64,000 nucleotides of DNA from Snodgrassella gandavensis (GCF_914768025.1 NZ_CAJZCE010000009.1:46597-110596); one strand, 5' to 3'; shown: positions 29,401 to 38,105, numbered from the stretch's first letter. Made by a program: numbers and translations. Notes: a model not told the origin generated them from the letters alone.

Positions 29401-30624
29401 GTGAGACACCATTTCAAACTTGCGCTTGCAGGCGCACAAATCCTATTTGTTGCATTTGGTGCCATGGTTTTGGTACCGCTGCTGACAGGGCTGAACCCCG
29501 CGCTGGCGTTGATGGGAGCGGGTATTGGTACTTTATTGTTTCAAATCTGTACTAAACGCAAGGTGCCAATTTATCTGGGTTCTTCGTTTGCATTTATTGC
29601 TCCGATTATTTACGCCATGCAGGAATGGGGACTGGCTTCTACCATGTTTGGTCTGTTTGCTGCCGGCTTTATGTATTTTGTTTTTGCCGCACTGATTAAA
29701 TGGCGTGGGCTGGCTTCGGTACACCGTTTGCTGCCACCGGTAGTAATTGGGCCGGTCATTATGGTGATTGGACTATCAGTAGCGGTAGTAGCCAGTAATA
29801 TGGCCATGGGCAGATCGGGTGACGAACAGGTAGTTGATTATGCACATTCGCTGTTTTTATCGGGTTTTACTTTTGCTGTAACGGTAATTGTAACGGTATT
29901 CGGCAGCAAGATGATGCGCTTGATTCCCATCCTGATTGGTGTGGCTGCAGGCTATATTATGGCGTGGTTAACTGGAATGGTGGATACCAGTGCGATGGCG
30001 GCGGCGCCATGGTTTGCAATACCGCATTTTGCTACACCCGAAGTTAACTGGCAGGCAGCGCTGTTTATGCTGCCCGTGGCCATTGCACCAGCTATTGAGC
30101 ATATTGGCGGGATTATGGCCATTGGTAAGGTAACTGGCCATGATTATGTAAAAGACCCTGGTTTGCATCGTACTTTGGCAGGTGATGGTTTGGGTGTATG
30201 TATTGCTGGTTTGATTGGTGGCCCCCCTGTGACTACCTATGGTGAAGTAACTGGTGCGGTGATGATTACAAAAAACAGCAATCCGGTAATTATGACGTGG
30301 GCGGCTGTATTTGCGATTTTTATGGCTTTCTTTGGCAAGTTTAATGCGTTTCTCAGCTCCATTCCGTTGCCGGTAATGGGTGGTATTATGTTGCTGCTGT
30401 TTGGTACGATTGCTTCACTGGGTTTGAAAACGCTGATTGATGCCAAAGTGGATTTGATGGAACCACGTAATCTGGTTATTGTGAGTTCGGTACTGATTGT
30501 GGGTGTCGGTGGCATGGTGGTGAAAATTGGCACCATGGCATTTGCCGGTGTAGGTTTATGTGCCTTGCTGGCGATAGTGCTGAATTTACTGTTGCCAGCT
30601 AAATCGTCTTCTTCTCAGGGCTGA
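29401..30624 (+). CDS. uraA: Uracil:H+ symporter (UraA-type, NCS2 family)
   Basis: An inner-membrane NCS2/NAT permease of ~407 residues with ~14 membrane segments, importing uracil with protons. Landmarks are AFGAMVLVPLLTGLNPAL, VPIYLGSSFAFIAP, VAIAPAIEHIGGIMAIG (with the substrate-contact Glu/His) and the NAT signature GGPPVTTYGEVTGAVMITK. I chose GTG 29401 because GGGGAG at 29388-29393 lies seven bases before it; ATG 29386 would overlap that site. It is followed by a terminator. Confidence 0.9.
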   Translation: MRHHFKLALAGAQILFVAFGAMVLVPLLTGLNPALALMGAGIGTLLFQICTKRKVPIYLGSSFAFIAPIIYAMQEWGLASTMFGLFAAGFMYFVFAALIKWRGLASVHRLLPPVVIGPVIMVIGLSVAVVASNMAMGRSGDEQVVDYAHSLFLSGFTFAVTVIVTVFGSKMMRLIPILIGVAAGYIMAWLTGMVDTSAMAAAPWFAIPHFATPEVNWQAALFMLPVAIAPAIEHIGGIMAIGKVTGHDYVKDPGLHRTLAGDGLGVCIAGLIGGPPVTTYGEVTGAVMITKNSNPVIMTWAAVFAIFMAFFGKFNAFLSSIPLPVMGGIMLLLFGTIASLGLKTLIDAKVDLMEPRNLVIVSSVLIVGVGGMVVKIGTMAFAGVGLCALLAIVLNLLLPAKSSSSQG

Positions 30625-30648
30625 TTGGTCACTTCTTGGATTCATTGC

Positions 30649-30683
30649 AAAATCGCAGCTGCCAGAGCGCTGCGATTTTTTTT
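30649..30683 (+). terminator. Intrinsic terminator after uraA
   Basis: AAATCGCAGC (30650-30659) pairs with GCTGCGATTT (30669-30678), followed by a run of T. Confidence 0.88.
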
Positions 30684-30744
30684 GTATCTTGAGATTGACA
30701 GATATATTTTGCTTTGGGGGAATTGCGAAATAATAAGATCGCTT

Positions 30745-30762
30745 TGATACTTAAAAGTATCA
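30745..30762. promoter_or_regulatory. Perfect 18-base palindrome, possible operator
   Basis: TGATACTT-AA-AAGTATCA is a perfect dyad with 8-base arms between the uraA terminator and a decayed ORF. It has no T-run, so it does not look like a terminator. The half-site TTGAT at its edge resembles FNR half-sites but the spacing is wrong. Confidence 0.35.
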
Positions 30763-30979
30763 GCCTGTGTATTTTTATTACCAAATAATCGGTTTATCTG
30801 GAGCAGAGGCAAGCAGAGCTATGAATTTGAATTGTGTGCAAGATGAAGAGTGGAAAAAGGCCAGCAAGAGACAATTGATACAATTAGATGATGTTTCGAA
30901 TTCCGATTGAATCAGATTTGCCAGAAAATTCATGGCTGGCCAATTGCACCTATTAGGCACAGAAGATATTGATAAATAA
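30755..30979 (+). pseudogene. Possible decayed ORF with in-frame TGA
   Basis: One plus-strand frame runs KYQPVYFYYQIIGLSGAEAS then RAMNLNCVQDEEWKKASKRQ and LIQLDDVSNSD, meets TGA at 30908, and continues in the same frame as IRFARKFMAGQLHLLGTEDIDK to TAA 30979. The sequence on both sides of the stop looks protein-like and one base change would join them. No start codon context or family is recognised. It may be the 3' remnant of a longer gene, or chance. Confidence 0.35.
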
Positions 30980-31026
30980 CAAGCTACTGGTGGTAGTATA
31001 AATGTATTTTCAGTACCAAACAGAAA

Positions 31027-31046
31027 ATAGCGGCATTTGCCGCTAT
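31027..31046 (-). terminator. Terminator of the cold-shock gene
   Basis: ATAGCGGCA (31027-31035) pairs with TGCCGCTAT (31038-31046); read on the minus strand it is followed by TTTT. It lies 30 bases after the csp stop codon. Confidence 0.8.
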
Positions 31047-31075
31047 CTTTATACTAACCGGACAACCGGCTAAGA

Positions 31076-31279
31076 TTAAGCTGCCTGAATGTTGGCCGCT
31101 TGTTTACCTTTTGGACCGGTGGTCACATCAAAGGATACGCGTTGACCTTCTTTCAAGGTTTTGAACCCATTCATGTTGATTGCAGAGAAATGTGCAAACA
31201 AATCTTCGCCACCTTCATCTGGTGTAATAAAACCAAAACCTTTAGCGTCGTTAAACCACTTAACAATACCAGTTGCCAT
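31076..31279 (-). CDS. CspA-family cold-shock RNA-binding protein
   Basis: A 67-residue single cold-shock domain with both RNA-binding motifs, KGFGFITP (RNP1) and DLFAHFSAI (RNP2), and the start [14 protein letters not shown]. The protein melts or protects mRNA structure. The frame extends upstream, but ATG 31279 is the right start: AGGAAG lies at the usual distance and the product then matches the family. Upstream, within ~120 bases, is a sequence pair (31357-31391) shared with the promoter region of the binding-protein gene at 38056. It is divergent from clpS. Confidence 0.95.
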   Translation of the reverse strand: MATGIVKWFNDAKGFGFITPDEGGEDLFAHFSAINMNGFKTLKEGQRVSFDVTTGPKGKQAANIQAA

Positions 31280-31356
31280 GAAACTTCCTATACATAAAAA
31301 ACAAAATAAAGAACAAGTTTGCGACACAGTAAGGCAAACAAAGTAGTGAACGACTG

Positions 31357-31391
31357 TACAATAGTTTGTCTGGCAGTCTATGTCTGACTTG
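31357..31391 (-). promoter_or_regulatory. Upstream element shared with the 38056 gene (copy 1)
   Basis: TACAATAGTTTGT (31357-31369) and TGTCTGACTTG (31381-31391) both recur at 38106-38118 and 38146-38156, upstream of another minus-strand gene. On the minus strand CAGACA and TATTGT are spaced 17 bases, so this copy could be a weak -35/-10 pair. Confidence 0.4.
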
Positions 31392-31505
31392 TTAAGTAGT
31401 CTTTTTACATAGGTTAAGAAGCAACGTCAAGCAAGCTTACTGAAAAATGATAAAATTATTAAAACCGTTACTAAAAACCCACAGATACATGTAGATTTAT
31501 GCACA

Positions 31506-31811
31506 ATGTCAAATACGAAGACACAAACTGTTAGCCAGAATCAGGAAACCATGTTAAAGCCGCCAAAGCGCTATAAGGTGGTATTGTTGAATGATGACTA
31601 CACACCAATGGATTTTGTGGTGGCGGTGTTGATAGATGTATTCCATTTACCACATACGCAGGCCATTGCCATCATGCTGATGGTGCATGAATCCGGGCGT
31701 GGCGTGTGTGGTGTGTTTCAGAAAGACATCGCCGAAACCAGATGCAATCAGGTTTTGGCGCGGGCTGAGGCGGCCGGCTTTCCGCTGCAATGTCTAGTTG
31801 AAGAAGCCTGA
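31506..31811 (+). CDS. clpS: ATP-dependent Clp protease adaptor ClpS
   Basis: ClpS binds the N-domain of ClpA and delivers N-end-rule substrates to ClpAP. It has the family core PKRYKVVLLNDDYTPMDFVV with the Asp-Asp of the N-degron pocket, LPHTQAIAIMLMVHESGRGVCG split around residues ~50-72, and ends with LQCLVEEA. Length 101 is typical. It precedes clpA by 140 bases on the same strand, the conserved order. Confidence 0.96.
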   Translation: MSNTKTQTVSQNQETMLKPPKRYKVVLLNDDYTPMDFVVAVLIDVFHLPHTQAIAIMLMVHESGRGVCGVFQKDIAETRCNQVLARAEAAGFPLQCLVEEA

Positions 31812-31951
31812 AATTACTGATTGGTGTATGTGTGAAATGAAATACTCTATAGGTGTCACTTGAATTTTAGTGTGTATGCTTCATGTTTAAGCAAATAAAT
31901 AAATTTGATCACAGTCGTAATTGATAACGTTACTTTGTCAGGAGGTCGAGT

Positions 31952-34246
31952 ATGATTTCGGCACAGCTTGAAAAAATTCTGCAGTATGTTTATGCCGAGG
32001 CTCGTGGCCATGCTTTTGAATTTATTGGTATTGAACAATTACTGCTCGGCCTGTTACAGCAAAGTAAAGACGTAAGTGAAGTATTGCAGGCTGTTGGCGT
32101 GGACAACAACCTGCTGGTCAAACAGTTACAGCAAAGCATTCATGAAAATACACCAGTGTTGTCGCAAAGTGAGTTGGAAAAGTCAGAATTGCAACCAACA
32201 CTTGGTTTTCAGCGTGTTTTGCAACAGGCTATTGTGCATGTTCGTGCAGCTCAGACTAAAGGGGAAGTGACGCCGATAGATGTTCTGGTGGCCATTATGT
32301 CGGAAAAGGATAGTAATGCGGTGTATTTTCTTGAATCGCAGTCGGTAAACCGTTTGGATGTATTGCGCTATCTGACTCTGGGCAATCCTAATGTTACTCA
32401 GGATCAAGATACTGAACAGAGCAGTGAAAATGAAGCAGCCAAGCCGGAAATAAAAGCTTTAGAGCACTATACGGTAAATCTGAATATGGAGGTGCTGGCT
32501 GGCCGGATTGATCCACTGATTGGCCGCAATGAGGAAATGCAACGCCTGATTCAGACTTTATGCCGGCGACGCAAGAATAATCCTTTGCTGGTGGGGGAAG
32601 CTGGTGTAGGTAAAACAGCTTTGGCGGAAGGACTGGCTTATTTGCTGGTACATGAAAAGGTGCCTGAATCCATCAAGGGTTCGGTGGTTTTTTCGCTGGA
32701 TATGGGGGCTTTACTGGCTGGCACCAAATACCGCGGGGATTTTGAGGCTCGACTAAAGTCAGTTATCAAGGAATTAAGTGAACTGGACAAGGCTGTCTTA
32801 TTCATTGACGAGATTCATACCATTATTGGTGCCGGTAGTGTGTCTGGCGGTACGATGGATGCCTCTAATCTGCTCAAACCAGCGCTGGCCAAGGGAAGTA
32901 TGCGTTGCATTGGCGCAACGACCTATCAGGAATATCGTACCATTTTTGATAAAGATCATGCTTTGAGCCGACGTTTTCAGAAAATAGATGTAGTGGAACC
33001 TTCTGTATCGGAAACTGTAAAAATATTGCAGGGATTACGGCCGGCGTTTGAGCATTTTCATCAGGTGCGATATACCCGTGCTGCGTTGCAGGCTGCAGCT
33101 GAATTGTCTGCACGTTATATTAATGAGCGGTTTTTGCCTGACAAGGCCATCGATATTATTGATGAAGCAGCAGCGGCACAGAAAATTCAGCCTAAATCTA
33201 GACAGCGCAAGGTTATCGGGCGGGCAGAGATTGAGGCAATTGTTGCTAAAGTGGCACGTATTCCGGAAACCACAGTTTCACATGACGATAAACAGGTATT
33301 GCGTTTTCTGGCTGATAATCTGAAAGCCAAGGTATTCGGGCAAGATCAGGCTATTGAGGCGCTGGCTGCTTCGATAAAAATGGCACGTTCCGGCCTGAAA
33401 CAGGCAGATAAACCAATTGGTAGTTTTCTGTTTGCAGGTCCGACCGGTGTAGGTAAAACCGAGGTAGCCACGCAGTTGGCTCAGTTGCTGGATTTGCCAT
33501 TACTGCGTTTTGATATGTCGGAATATATGGAGCGACATGCTGTTTCGCGCCTGATAGGTTCGCCACCGGGCTATGTTGGTTATGAGCAGGGTGGCCTTTT
33601 GACAGATGCGGTCAATAAACAGCCTTATTGTGTGCTGTTGCTGGATGAAATTGAAAAAGCACATCCAGATGTGTTCAATGTGTTATTGCAAGTGATGGAT
33701 TATGCCAAGCTAACCGATAATAATGGGCGTAGTGCAGATTTTCGCAATGTAATTGTAATTATGACTACCAATGCAGGCGCCGCCGAATTGGCCAAACCCA
33801 ATCTAGGCTTTACCGGGATACGCGAGCAGACGGATAGTCTGGTCGCAATAGAAAAAACCTTTACTCCGGAATTTCGTAATCGGCTTGATGCCATTGTACC
33901 GTTTAAAGCACTGAATAAAGAGATAATTGCCAAAGTAGTGGATAAATTTCTGTTGGCGTTGGAACAGCAATTACTGGCAAAACAGGTGGTGGCCGAATTT
34001 ACGCCGGCTCTACGTATTTATCTGGCCAAATATGGTTTTGATGCTGCGCTGGGCGCACGCCCGATGCATCGTTTGATTCAGGAGCGGATTCGTAAATTGC
34101 TGGCGGATGAATTACTGTTCGGACGCTTAAGTGAAGGTGGTGATGTGATTATTGATTATCTGCCACAGTCAGATGAAGTGATATTAGATTTTTCAACTTC
34201 GCAGTTATCCGACTGGAAAAATCTTGAATCGGTAACTATTGAATAA
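31952..34246 (+). CDS. clpA: ATP-dependent Clp protease ATP-binding subunit ClpA
   Basis: ClpA is the AAA+ unfoldase of the ClpAP protease. It has an N-domain (~1-140), D1 with Walker A GEAGVGKTA and Walker B VLFIDEIHTIIGAG, then D2 with GPTGVGKTE and LLLDEIEKAHPDV, and a C-terminal D2-small domain with GARPMHRLIQERI. There is no long ClpB-type middle domain between D1 and D2, which fixes it as ClpA. Length 764 is normal. A consensus AGGAGG at 31940-31945 precedes ATG 31952. It lies downstream of clpS. Confidence 0.97.
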   Translation: MISAQLEKILQYVYAEARGHAFEFIGIEQLLLGLLQQSKDVSEVLQAVGVDNNLLVKQLQQSIHENTPVLSQSELEKSELQPTLGFQRVLQQAIVHVRAAQTKGEVTPIDVLVAIMSEKDSNAVYFLESQSVNRLDVLRYLTLGNPNVTQDQDTEQSSENEAAKPEIKALEHYTVNLNMEVLAGRIDPLIGRNEEMQRLIQTLCRRRKNNPLLVGEAGVGKTALAEGLAYLLVHEKVPESIKGSVVFSLDMGALLAGTKYRGDFEARLKSVIKELSELDKAVLFIDEIHTIIGAGSVSGGTMDASNLLKPALAKGSMRCIGATTYQEYRTIFDKDHALSRRFQKIDVVEPSVSETVKILQGLRPAFEHFHQVRYTRAALQAAAELSARYINERFLPDKAIDIIDEAAAAQKIQPKSRQRKVIGRAEIEAIVAKVARIPETTVSHDDKQVLRFLADNLKAKVFGQDQAIEALAASIKMARSGLKQADKPIGSFLFAGPTGVGKTEVATQLAQLLDLPLLRFDMSEYMERHAVSRLIGSPPGYVGYEQGGLLTDAVNKQPYCVLLLDEIEKAHPDVFNVLLQVMDYAKLTDNNGRSADFRNVIVIMTTNAGAAELAKPNLGFTGIREQTDSLVAIEKTFTPEFRNRLDAIVPFKALNKEIIAKVVDKFLLALEQQLLAKQVVAEFTPALRIYLAKYGFDAALGARPMHRLIQERIRKLLADELLFGRLSEGGDVIIDYLPQSDEVILDFSTSQLSDWKNLESVTIE

Positions 34247-34271
34247 TTATGTTAAAAAACCTAAATTACAG

Positions 34272-34335
34272 ATAAAAAAAAGTGTGGCTGAATGCCACAC
34301 TTAAACACACACATCAAGAGGAAACCAATCAAAGT
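34272..34335 (-). ncRNA. Candidate FNR-activated small RNA (~64 nt)
   Basis: The 245 bases between the convergent genes clpA and 34492-36075 hold, on the minus strand, a perfect FNR box, a TATAAT at the right spacing and a predicted start near 34335. About 33 bases later comes a terminator hairpin (34280-34288 with 34294-34302, stem AAGTGTGGC) followed by seven T. The predicted transcript begins about ATTTACTTTGATTGG and has a single-stranded CU-rich stretch TTTCCTCTTGATG before a GTGTGTGTTT linker. No ORF of note lies in it. CU-rich unpaired segments that can cover Shine-Dalgarno sequences are typical of FNR-controlled Hfq-dependent sRNAs (FnrS in E. coli, AniS in N. meningitidis). Identity with AniS is not claimed; only the promoter logic is the same. 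Confidence 0.7.
34280..34302 (-). terminator. Terminator hairpin in the clpA / 34492 intergenic region
   Basis: Stem AAGTGTGGC/GCCACACTT with five-base loop. The uninterrupted T-run (seven T) is on the minus strand, so it ends minus-strand transcription. It could also serve the minus-strand gene that stops at 34492, but the FNR promoter between them suggests its own transcript. Confidence 0.85.
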
Positions 34336-34341
34336 AAATTC

Positions 34342-34382
34342 ATTATAATGCTTTTGATTATAAATGTTTTGATACAAATCAA
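34342..34382 (-). promoter_or_regulatory. FNR-dependent class II promoter (perfect FNR box plus TATAAT)
   Basis: TTGATACAAATCAA at 34369-34382 is a perfect TTGAT-N4-ATCAA. On the minus strand TATAAT lies at 34347-34342, its centre 31 bases from the box centre, close to the ~32 expected when FNR sits at -41.5. The predicted start is near 34335. Confidence 0.8.
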
Positions 34383-34491
34383 ATGAGAATGTTTAATCAG
34401 ATATTACCCGGCGAAAAGCAAATATTCCTGTTTATAAATGTAATAATGGCATTTGCCTTATTAATGAAAATGGACAGGATAATAAAATAAT

Positions 34492-36075
34492 TTAACGCAA
34501 GTTAGCGGGTAATGGATCGCTTTGCAGCTGGTTTACAGACTGTAAGCGCTGATTGAAATCCAGAACCTGAAGCTGTGTGCTGTCAACCGTACTAAAAAAC
34601 TGCTCGCCATAAGGTAATTGCGGTGAACGGATACCCAGCCACTGCGCGATTCCATCCAAAAGTTCAAGACCACTGCGTTGTGCTTTATTGCGTAATTGTC
34701 CAGACTGGTCGCTATTTATGACCACTAACGGCACATGATAGTTTTGATAGAAATGGTCGTTGTGGCGCAGAATGCTGGCAGAGCGCACAATACTATTTTT
34801 CTCATAACTATTTTTATCATGACTTAAGCCGTGGTCGCTGAAGTACAGCATACTGAACGGCTGGCCACTGGATTGTAATGTTGCATAGATCTGGCCTAAC
34901 AGACTATCTGTTTGCCGGATACTGTCGATATAACAGTTACTGTTGTTATTTTCCACATAAAGATGTGGCGGTTGGGGTAGACGATCACAAGGATTGGGAT
35001 GTGAACCCATAATGTGTAGCACAATCAGGCGCGATTGCGAGACAGCCAGTGGCTGGGCAAGGATTTTTTGTAAGGGCGCAACAAGCTGATAGTCGAAGCT
35101 GCGCTCACCAAAATCGTAGCCGGTGGTTTTCAGAAAGGTAACTTGATTTGCCTGATGGGCAATGGTAGAAATTGAAGTATCATATTGCCCCAGTGCACCC
35201 TGATTCGATAGCCAGACAGTATCCATGCCAGCCTTTTTGGCCAGCGTAATCACATTATTCTGAATACTGAATGGTTTACCGTGGCTCAGTGTCAGGCCAT
35301 GTAACAAAGAGATAGGGGTATTAGGCCCGGCAGACAGCATATTATCCATAACAATATTGGCATGTTTATCCAGAAATGGTGTGTTTGTGTATTTAAATCC
35401 GTACAGGTGCATATAGTCTGCACGTGCACTCTCGCCAATAATCAATACATAGTTACGGTAAATCTGCTGGCTGCTGCTGATTTGCCAGTTGTCCGGTTTG
35501 GCTAGGTCTGCTTTCATTTTGGCCAGCTCGGCGAAGTAGGCACGTGGTTGCAGATAGGCATCGGCCAGAAATTCTATTGGCTGCGCGCGCAAGGCAAAAC
35601 CGCCGGTAGTATAGCCTTTGCGGGCTGTCTGGGCTGTCATCAGCACAAGGATAAGGACAAGCAAAAAGCCCCAGTAGCCGCGCCAGCGTGGGACAACTAG
35701 ACTGCGACTTAAGCGTACAACAAATAATGGTATGGATGCCAGCAGAAAGGTAGCAAGATAAGTCTGCCATGAAATAGCACTGATATATTCACTTGCTTCA
35801 CTGGCGGTGGTACTTAATAGTGAGGCAACAATACCAAAACTTGGCCGTCCATATAAAGCAGCGGTGGGGTGATATAGCAGAATAATAATGGCACTTAACC
35901 ACATGAGGCCGTGCCATAGTCGCGGGCAGAAACGCTGTAACAGCAGATTAAGCAGCCATGTTTCAATAATCCGGTTTGGATTAGGTGGATAGGCTAGCGC
36001 ATAAATCATTACAATGCTGTAAATGAGTAAGAGCACTACAGTTAGCTGGTAATGTTTACGGGGTGTCAGTTTCAT
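34492..36075 (-). CDS. Second phosphoethanolamine-transferase-like membrane protein (EptA family)
   Basis: About five N-terminal membrane segments are followed by a periplasmic sulfatase-fold domain. Landmarks are VLIIGESARADYMHLYGF, AGPNTPISLLHGL with a Thr at the EptA/MCR nucleophile position, IVLHIMGSHPNPCD and YFSDHGLSHD. The start is ATG 36075, giving 527 residues. The upstream reductase gene ends eight bases before it. It shares the fold with the 14953-16545 protein but the two are clearly diverged. The acceptor (lipid A, LOS core or other glycan) cannot be told. Confidence 0.82.
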   Translation of the reverse strand: MKLTPRKHYQLTVVLLLIYSIVMIYALAYPPNPNRIIETWLLNLLLQRFCPRLWHGLMWLSAIIILLYHPTAALYGRPSFGIVASLLSTTASEASEYISAISWQTYLATFLLASIPLFVVRLSRSLVVPRWRGYWGFLLVLILVLMTAQTARKGYTTGGFALRAQPIEFLADAYLQPRAYFAELAKMKADLAKPDNWQISSSQQIYRNYVLIIGESARADYMHLYGFKYTNTPFLDKHANIVMDNMLSAGPNTPISLLHGLTLSHGKPFSIQNNVITLAKKAGMDTVWLSNQGALGQYDTSISTIAHQANQVTFLKTTGYDFGERSFDYQLVAPLQKILAQPLAVSQSRLIVLHIMGSHPNPCDRLPQPPHLYVENNNSNCYIDSIRQTDSLLGQIYATLQSSGQPFSMLYFSDHGLSHDKNSYEKNSIVRSASILRHNDHFYQNYHVPLVVINSDQSGQLRNKAQRSGLELLDGIAQWLGIRSPQLPYGEQFFSTVDSTQLQVLDFNQRLQSVNQLQSDPLPANLR

Positions 36076-36082
36076 AAATAAC

Positions 36083-37084
36083 TCAGGCAGCAGGAGTAAA
36101 ATTATCGGCAAAGAATGCATCTTCTGCCAGGCTGGCTTGGCTGGTAAATAAATTTTGTGCGTGGGCTATCATCTGTGGATTTCCGCATGCATAGACTGCA
36201 TAGTTGCTCATGTCAGGATGTTTGGCTAAGGCGATATCCTGTATATATCCCTGAGCACCTTGCCATGTTGTTGATGCCCGCGATAATACCGCCGTCCACT
36301 GCGCCTGTGCTAGGCTGCCACAGAGTTCATCTAGTAAAGCACTATCATATAAATTTTCTTCAGCGGCCACGCCCCAGTAAACATATACAGCCTGCTGGTA
36401 TTGCTGCTGCGTCAGTGCAGTCAGCATCGCTTCAATCGGAGCAATACCAGTGCCGGAAGCGAGCATAATTAGTGGTTGATGCCGCCAGTTTAACTGGAAG
36501 CAGCCCAGCGGGCCATGAATGTGAATGATATCTTTTGGCTGGAGACGGCCATCAAACAACTGTTCCGAAAATACACCCCCCGAATGACGGCGAACATGAA
36601 TAACCAGTTGCCGGGTATCAGCATTAAAACGGGCAATGGAGTAACTGCGGCGAAGATTATTAGGCAGCACAATGTCAATATATTGTCCGGCAGTAAAATT
36701 GAAATGCTTTTTGGGTGCCAGTTTCAGGCTGACAATGGCAACATTAGCACAATAGCGGATATCATCTATTCGTGCTGCCAGAGTTTGCGCCGGCTGGTTA
36801 TTCTTACCCTGATAGCCCGGCAGATAAAAAGTAATATCACTTTCTGCACTCTGACAGCATAATAAAATATCCTGCTGATTATTATCTTTACTATTCAGGG
36901 CAGCCTGAGCATTAACCTCGGTAGTTTGGCCGTTGACTAAGCGTGCCTTACAGGCTCCGCAGCAGCCGCTTTTACAAGCATGCGGTAGCATGATGCCGTT
37001 TTCAATTGCCGCATTAAGCAGCGATTCTCCCTTTTCTGCACAATAGGTTTCACCAGCTGGTAAAACAGTTATCTGATAACTCAT
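36083..37084 (-). CDS. 2Fe-2S ferredoxin / FAD / NAD(P)H reductase (CDP-6-deoxyglucoseen-reductase-like)
   Basis: Residues ~1-90 form a plant-type [2Fe-2S] domain with cysteines in CKSGCCGACKARL and a fourth Cys in ILLCCQS. Then follow a FAD-binding domain with RSYSIARF and a NAD(P)-binding domain with LASGTGIAPIEAML and VYACGNPQM. This is the layout of AscD/RfbI-type reductases and of oxygenase reductase components. It would pass electrons from NAD(P)H through FAD to the iron-sulfur centre in the cytoplasm. No partner dehydratase or oxygenase is adjacent. It overlaps in operon fashion with the EptA-like gene, a pairing that may be incidental. Confidence 0.85.
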   Translation of the reverse strand: MSYQITVLPAGETYCAEKGESLLNAAIENGIMLPHACKSGCCGACKARLVNGQTTEVNAQAALNSKDNNQQDILLCCQSAESDITFYLPGYQGKNNQPAQTLAARIDDIRYCANVAIVSLKLAPKKHFNFTAGQYIDIVLPNNLRRSYSIARFNADTRQLVIHVRRHSGGVFSEQLFDGRLQPKDIIHIHGPLGCFQLNWRHQPLIMLASGTGIAPIEAMLTALTQQQYQQAVYVYWGVAAEENLYDSALLDELCGSLAQAQWTAVLSRASTTWQGAQGYIQDIALAKHPDMSNYAVYACGNPQMIAHAQNLFTSQASLAEDAFFADNFTPAA

Positions 37085-37215
37085 CTCTGTTTTAGATTAT
37101 TTGAACAAAGTGGCTATTTTAGAGCGCAGTAAAACAAAAGCCAAATCGGGCGCTAACTGCCTTGTAGGCCAGAGTGAGTAAGAAAAAGGATATTGAAAAC
37201 TGTATCGCAACACAA

Positions 37216-37242
37216 AAGCCCGTTATGCAGGATAACGGGCTT
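37216..37242 (-). terminator. Terminator after the binding-protein gene
   Basis: AAGCCCGTTAT (37216-37226) pairs perfectly with ATAACGGGCTT (37232-37242) around a five-base loop; TTTTG follows on the minus strand. Confidence 0.8.
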
Positions 37243-37264
37243 GAATTGACACTAACTAAATAGC

Positions 37265-38056
37265 TTAATCCGAGAAATACTTGGCGTGAATTTTGTCATA
37301 TTCGCCACTGGCACGAATTTTTTTCAAGGCTTCGTTCAGCTTTTCCGCCGTGGCTGTATCGCCCTTGCGTACAACAAAGCCATATTGGTCTACTCCGAAT
37401 TCAGGTACTTTATTAATAGTAAATTTATCGGCACCATTGGCCTTAATATAATTGCTGATTACCGCGCCATCTGATACCATCGCTTCAACCCCGCCGTTTT
37501 CCAGTTCCTTGATGGCTAAAGGCACGCTATCAAACCGGGCAATTTTGGTGCTTTGTGCGCCGAGTACTTTCTGAACAGCCAGATCACCAGTCTGACCTGT
37601 TGCCACAGCTACGCGGTGCATGTTGTTTAATTCAGCAAGCGAATGGAAAGTCTTTGCTTTCGGTGTCAATACCATCATGGAAATATCAAAGTACGGATCA
37701 GTGAAAGTCATACTCTGTTTACGCTCATCAGTGATGGTCACACCTGAGGCCACGATATCCAGATCGCCATTATTCAAACTGGCAAACAAGCCGTCCCATG
37801 GTTGATCTTTAAACTGCACCTTGAAATTTCCGGCTTTAGCCATTGCATTCATCAGGTCAACATCAAAACCTGTTAATGAACCGTCCGCAGTACGTGATTC
37901 AAATGGTGCAAATTCGGCATTTGTGCCGACAATATAAGTTTTTTCAGCGGCAGATTGGGCAGGCGCCGAAGCTGAATCGTTATTGCTGCCACCACAGGCA
38001 GTTAAAATCAGGGTAGAGCCCATGGCCGCGGCGGCCAGCCAGTGTTTGATTTTCAT
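37265..38056 (-). CDS. Amino-acid ABC transporter substrate-binding lipoprotein
   Basis: A 263-residue family-3 solute-binding protein. The N-terminus is a lipoprotein signal ending LTAC, followed by a Gly/Ser/Asn-rich tether. The mature part has YIVGTNAEFAPFESR, GFDVDLMNAMAK, VQFKDQPWDGLFASLNNGD and SGVTITDERKQSMTFTDPY, all typical of polar amino-acid binders. Permease and ATPase genes are not adjacent, so it works with components encoded elsewhere. The exact ligand is unknown. Its upstream region shares two short motifs with the cold-shock gene. Confidence 0.88.
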   Translation of the reverse strand: MKIKHWLAAAAMGSTLILTACGGSNNDSASAPAQSAAEKTYIVGTNAEFAPFESRTADGSLTGFDVDLMNAMAKAGNFKVQFKDQPWDGLFASLNNGDLDIVASGVTITDERKQSMTFTDPYFDISMMVLTPKAKTFHSLAELNNMHRVAVATGQTGDLAVQKVLGAQSTKIARFDSVPLAIKELENGGVEAMVSDGAVISNYIKANGADKFTINKVPEFGVDQYGFVVRKGDTATAEKLNEALKKIRASGEYDKIHAKYFSD

Positions 38057-38105
38057 GATGACTCCTTGAATTCCGATAGATTAATTGGCTGAAGGTTGTA
38101 AACTA

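Noticed and set aside
30778..30960. 60-codon minus-strand frame
   Set aside because: It is antisense to the more protein-like plus-strand relic and has no ribosome binding site.
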